DNA from: an uncultured Ruminococcus sp. | Lineage (GTDB): Bacteria; Bacillota; Clostridia; Oscillospirales; Ruminococcaceae | Direction of reading: 5' to 3' | NCBI GenBank assembly: GCA_902780695.1 | Contig: CACZGM010000010.1 | Coordinates: 1-64,000, forward strand | Length of the DNA: 64,000 nucleotides | Shown here: piece after piece, positions 61,834 to 64,000 of the stretch | Layout of the letters: each line of letters opens with the position of its first letter | How positions within the stretch are numbered: position 1 is the first letter of the stretch | The notes under the pieces: model-generated | Told to the model about the DNA's origin: nothing | The model's input: the letters and a program-made list of their open reading frames with translations, nothing else | The model's database searches: none | Program-made: the position numbers and the translations under genes

Positions 61834-62649
61834 ATGGCAGGAATAAACGGACTTACCAACAGCAACTATGGAAAGTACGCTGTTGGCAGCAAGAAAAACA
61901 AAACGCCGAAAAAGACAGAAGCAGCGAAAAGCAATACTGCCGCCGGAGTGCAGTCCAGTGAGTATAAGCTCTCAGATAAGGCGCAGAAGTATCTCGACAA
62001 GCTCCGCAAGGACTACGGCGACTACGATTTCGTTATCGCGGACGCGGGCGACGATCTGAAAGGTCTGATGAAGCAGAGCACAAAGGAATTCTCTGTAGTC
62101 TTTTCGAGCGAAGAGCTTGAAAAAATGGCTGATGACGAGAAGTTCGCAAGCAAGCAGATGCAGCACGTCGATACCGCCGTGAATATGTCGAAGCAGATTT
62201 GCGAGCAGTTCGGGTATGAGCGTTTGTTCGGAAAGGATAATGTTTCGCTGAACAGCGTCAGTGTTTCCTTCGATGATAAGGGCATTACCTCGATGTTTGC
62301 AGAGCTTGAAGAATCTACTGCCGACCGCAATACTCAGATGCAGAAGCAGATCGAAGAGAAGCGTGCCGAAGATAAGGCAGATGCGAAAAAGTCCGATCGT
62401 CCGCGCCAGACTGTGGCAGAATACAAAGCTAAAATGCAGAAGGTCATTGACGAGCAGAAAAAGCGTCCGGCTCCCGGTGAGACAGTCCGCACTAAAAATC
62501 TTGAAAAGATCGAGCCTACAATGGTTCAGCGCGCACCTGTTAACGCAAAGACTATCGACGAGCTTTTCCGCAATATGAAAAATATAGACTGGAACAAGGT
62601 TCCAGCCGAAGTAGCACAGAAAGGCGATAAGATAGGGTATTCGGCGTAA
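61834..62649 (+). CDS. DUF6033-family protein
   Basis: 271 residues. Family core LSDKAQKYLDKLRKDYGDYDFVIADAGDD-like (48-75, not all shown), then EFSVVFSSEELEKMADDEKF. A C-terminal coiled-coil and Pro/Lys-rich tail. Ser/Asn-rich N-terminus, no Sec signal. Strong AAGGAGGAAT site. Confidence 0.8.
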   Translation: MAGINGLTNSNYGKYAVGSKKNKTPKKTEAAKSNTAAGVQSSEYKLSDKAQKYLDKLRKDYGDYDFVIADAGDDLKGLMKQSTKEFSVVFSSEELEKMADDEKFASKQMQHVDTAVNMSKQICEQFGYERLFGKDNVSLNSVSVSFDDKGITSMFAELEESTADRNTQMQKQIEEKRAEDKADAKKSDRPRQTVAEYKAKMQKVIDEQKKRPAPGETVRTKNLEKIEPTMVQRAPVNAKTIDELFRNMKNIDWNKVPAEVAQKGDKIGYSA

Positions 62650-62664
62650 ACGGGGGTGTTTGCT

Positions 62665-63747
62665 TTGAACATCAGAAGAATGTATCCGAACAGTTCATTT
62701 ATTAAAATACCGTACGGCTCCGCCTTGATGTCTAAAATGCTTTCTGTAAAACCAGGAAAAGGAAAGTCTGTGAAAAAGGCGGACGGTTTTGCTTGGCAGT
62801 CCGATCTGCCTGATGCCGCAAAAGCGAAAATTTCAAAGGCGATAATATACGGGAAACCTCAGATCAGAAAAGCGGCTGCGGAAGTACCGAAGGCGACGCT
62901 TGCAGATGTGACTGCCGCTTTTGATGCAGCCAAAGCCGAAAACAAGGCACGGTTGGAAAATGCCGGAAATGAGATCATCGCGGTAAATGACAGAGCCGGA
63001 AAGAATATATCATACGCAAGCACCCGCATAAACGGAGCAAGGTATGATCATCAATCATCGGAATACATCTCGAACGGCGCGTATCTGAGCGAGCTTGACA
63101 AAAACAGCTTTGACCGACAGATGATAAATCGTCAGATCGGGAATATCCTTTCGGAAAGCGGTATCACGATTTCTGACAACGAGAATTACACATTTACCGT
63201 TGACGCGTACACAAACAGGATAACCGTTGACGGTTCCGACAAAGGAAAAGCCGCCGAAATCGAAAATGTGCTCAACAAGGGGCAGAACGGCAAGAACCTG
63301 TATGACCATATCCGGCTTTGCGGTACTTGGGAGAACAACTCTCAGATATTCAAGGAGGGTCAGACGCTCCGGTATTCCAACGAGCTTGTAAAGGAGCTTA
63401 TCGGCGTGAATCTCGCGGAATGCACTCAAAACGACAATGATTTTATAACGCCGGATAACAGAAGCGTAAAGGAAATGCTGCACGAATACGCAAAAACCAA
63501 TCCAACAGACGGATTTACCGTTGAATCACACACAAAGCTGCTGCACAGCTATATCGACCATGCAGCTGAGTACGGTTATTCCGACAACTCTCTGAAAATG
63601 GATCTTTCCATAAAGTTCAATTCTACCGGGCTTCACGACATCGGGCAGAAAAACAGCTACGGGAACGGTGACACGGACTGGATAGATGATTATGTCAACG
63701 ATCTTGGCGTGTCGTCGGGAAAGAAGGTTATGACTACTTTTATATAA
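62665..63747 (+). CDS. DUF4885-family protein
   Basis: About 360 residues. The family segment is FTVDAYTNRITVDGSDKGKA with IENVLNKGQNGKNLYDHI (about 175-220), followed by an alpha/beta C-terminal domain. TTG 62665 fits GGGGGTG spacing best; a GTG lies 9 bp upstream. Last gene before a strong terminator. Confidence 0.8.
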   Translation: MNIRRMYPNSSFIKIPYGSALMSKMLSVKPGKGKSVKKADGFAWQSDLPDAAKAKISKAIIYGKPQIRKAAAEVPKATLADVTAAFDAAKAENKARLENAGNEIIAVNDRAGKNISYASTRINGARYDHQSSEYISNGAYLSELDKNSFDRQMINRQIGNILSESGITISDNENYTFTVDAYTNRITVDGSDKGKAAEIENVLNKGQNGKNLYDHIRLCGTWENNSQIFKEGQTLRYSNELVKELIGVNLAECTQNDNDFITPDNRSVKEMLHEYAKTNPTDGFTVESHTKLLHSYIDHAAEYGYSDNSLKMDLSIKFNSTGLHDIGQKNSYGNGDTDWIDDYVNDLGVSSGKKVMTTFI

Positions 63748-63758
63748 GATTATACATA

Positions 63759-63809
63759 ACAATTGCACCATTCAGTGCTATGGCTGAATGGTGCAATTGT
63801 TGTTTTATT
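63759..63809 (+). terminator. Strong terminator of the right-end cluster
   Basis: Perfect 17-bp stem (ACAATTGCACCATTCAG, 63759-63775), 8-nt loop, then TGTTTTATT. Confidence 0.93.
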
Positions 63810-63851
63810 GCTATATCAGTATCACAATTCCAAAGTTTGACTTTCCTGAAT

Positions 63852-63891
63852 AAAAAATAAACAAATCCGAGCCGGTTTGGTTCGGATTTGT
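63852..63891 (-). terminator. Minus-strand terminator at the window end
   Basis: ACAAATCCGA (63861-63870)/TCGGATTTGT (63882-63891), 11-nt loop, then a T-rich minus-strand tail. It implies a transcript entering from beyond 64000; nothing else is recognisable in 63892-64000. Confidence 0.65.
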
Positions 63892-64000
63892 CCATTGTGG
63901 CTCCTGTTACTGGACTTGAATTGATTTTTGAGCTTTTTGCATCTTTTGGCAAACTCAAGAAAAGTGCGGTATAATGCGGTTTCACAGCACCGTACATTCA

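Noticed and set aside
63892..64000. tRNA 3' end or integrase site (TTCAAGTCC-like on the minus strand)
   Set aside because: No anticodon or D-arm can be folded within the remaining bases; the window ends.

Overview
The window looks like a chromosomal segment of a Gram-positive, gut-type clostridium (Bacillota, probably Oscillospiraceae/Ruminococcus-like). The evidence is SpoVG, RNase M5, a DUF1934-argS gene pair, sigma-A promoters with 17-bp spacers, strong AGGAGG ribosome binding sites, a DRE-TIM synthase of the clostridial isopropylmalate/homocitrate/Re-citrate type, and many families typical of this group. I name no species. All homology calls are from memory of family motifs; no search was run.

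Core region (about 0-33 kb). After a sialate-O-acetylesterase-type esterase come a stand-alone condensation-domain enzyme, a carrier protein, an AMP-forming ligase and an AIG1/FAR-17a-like membrane protein. These four form one operon (2.4-6.3 kb) with its own promoter and terminator. The next promoter drives a D-Ala-D-Ala-ligase-fold protein that has lost its metal and ATP ligands, then a DUF1934 protein and ArgS. Housekeeping genes follow: a Nudix hydrolase, spoVG, murC, holA, rnmV, a methyltransferase, an asparaginase and the DRE-TIM synthase. A complete preQ1 operon (queD-queE-folE-queC-queF, 20.6-23.5 kb) lies behind a leader with two terminator-like hairpins, and is followed by a 97-bp tandem repeat. 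At 28.6-33.3 kb a DtxR/MntR-type repressor gene, a P1B-type ATPase with DUF6110 and a 26-residue protein, and two membrane proteins appear to form a metal regulon with shared TTAGC-N4-GCTAA operators.

Accessory region (about 33.4-57.4 kb). It opens with a tRNA-Asn-like remnant and a large serine recombinase. It carries an AbiE toxin-antitoxin pair, a frameshifted Fic gene, NERD, macro-domain and SLOG proteins, a seven-zinc-ribbon/nuclease fusion, a lone MNT nucleotidyltransferase, and a mobilisation module (second serine recombinase, 59-residue protein, MOBP relaxase, MobC, oriT-like hairpins). A very AT-rich three-gene membrane cassette (54.4-55.6 kb) is of unknown function. Hairpin pairs of one architecture recur at 35.6, 46.6 and 52.4 kb, suggesting layered mobilisable elements.

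Right end (57.9-63.7 kb). Seven same-strand genes encode mostly Sec-signal-less, Ser/Asn/Lys-rich proteins (a FliD-C-terminus-like protein, DUF6033, DUF4885 and others). One is preceded by an exact sigma-D/sigma-28 promoter (TAAA-N15-GCCGATAT), which suggests a motility-coregulated, possibly flagellar-export-dependent locus. With the condensation-carrier-ligase operon, it is the most promising candidate for an undescribed system.
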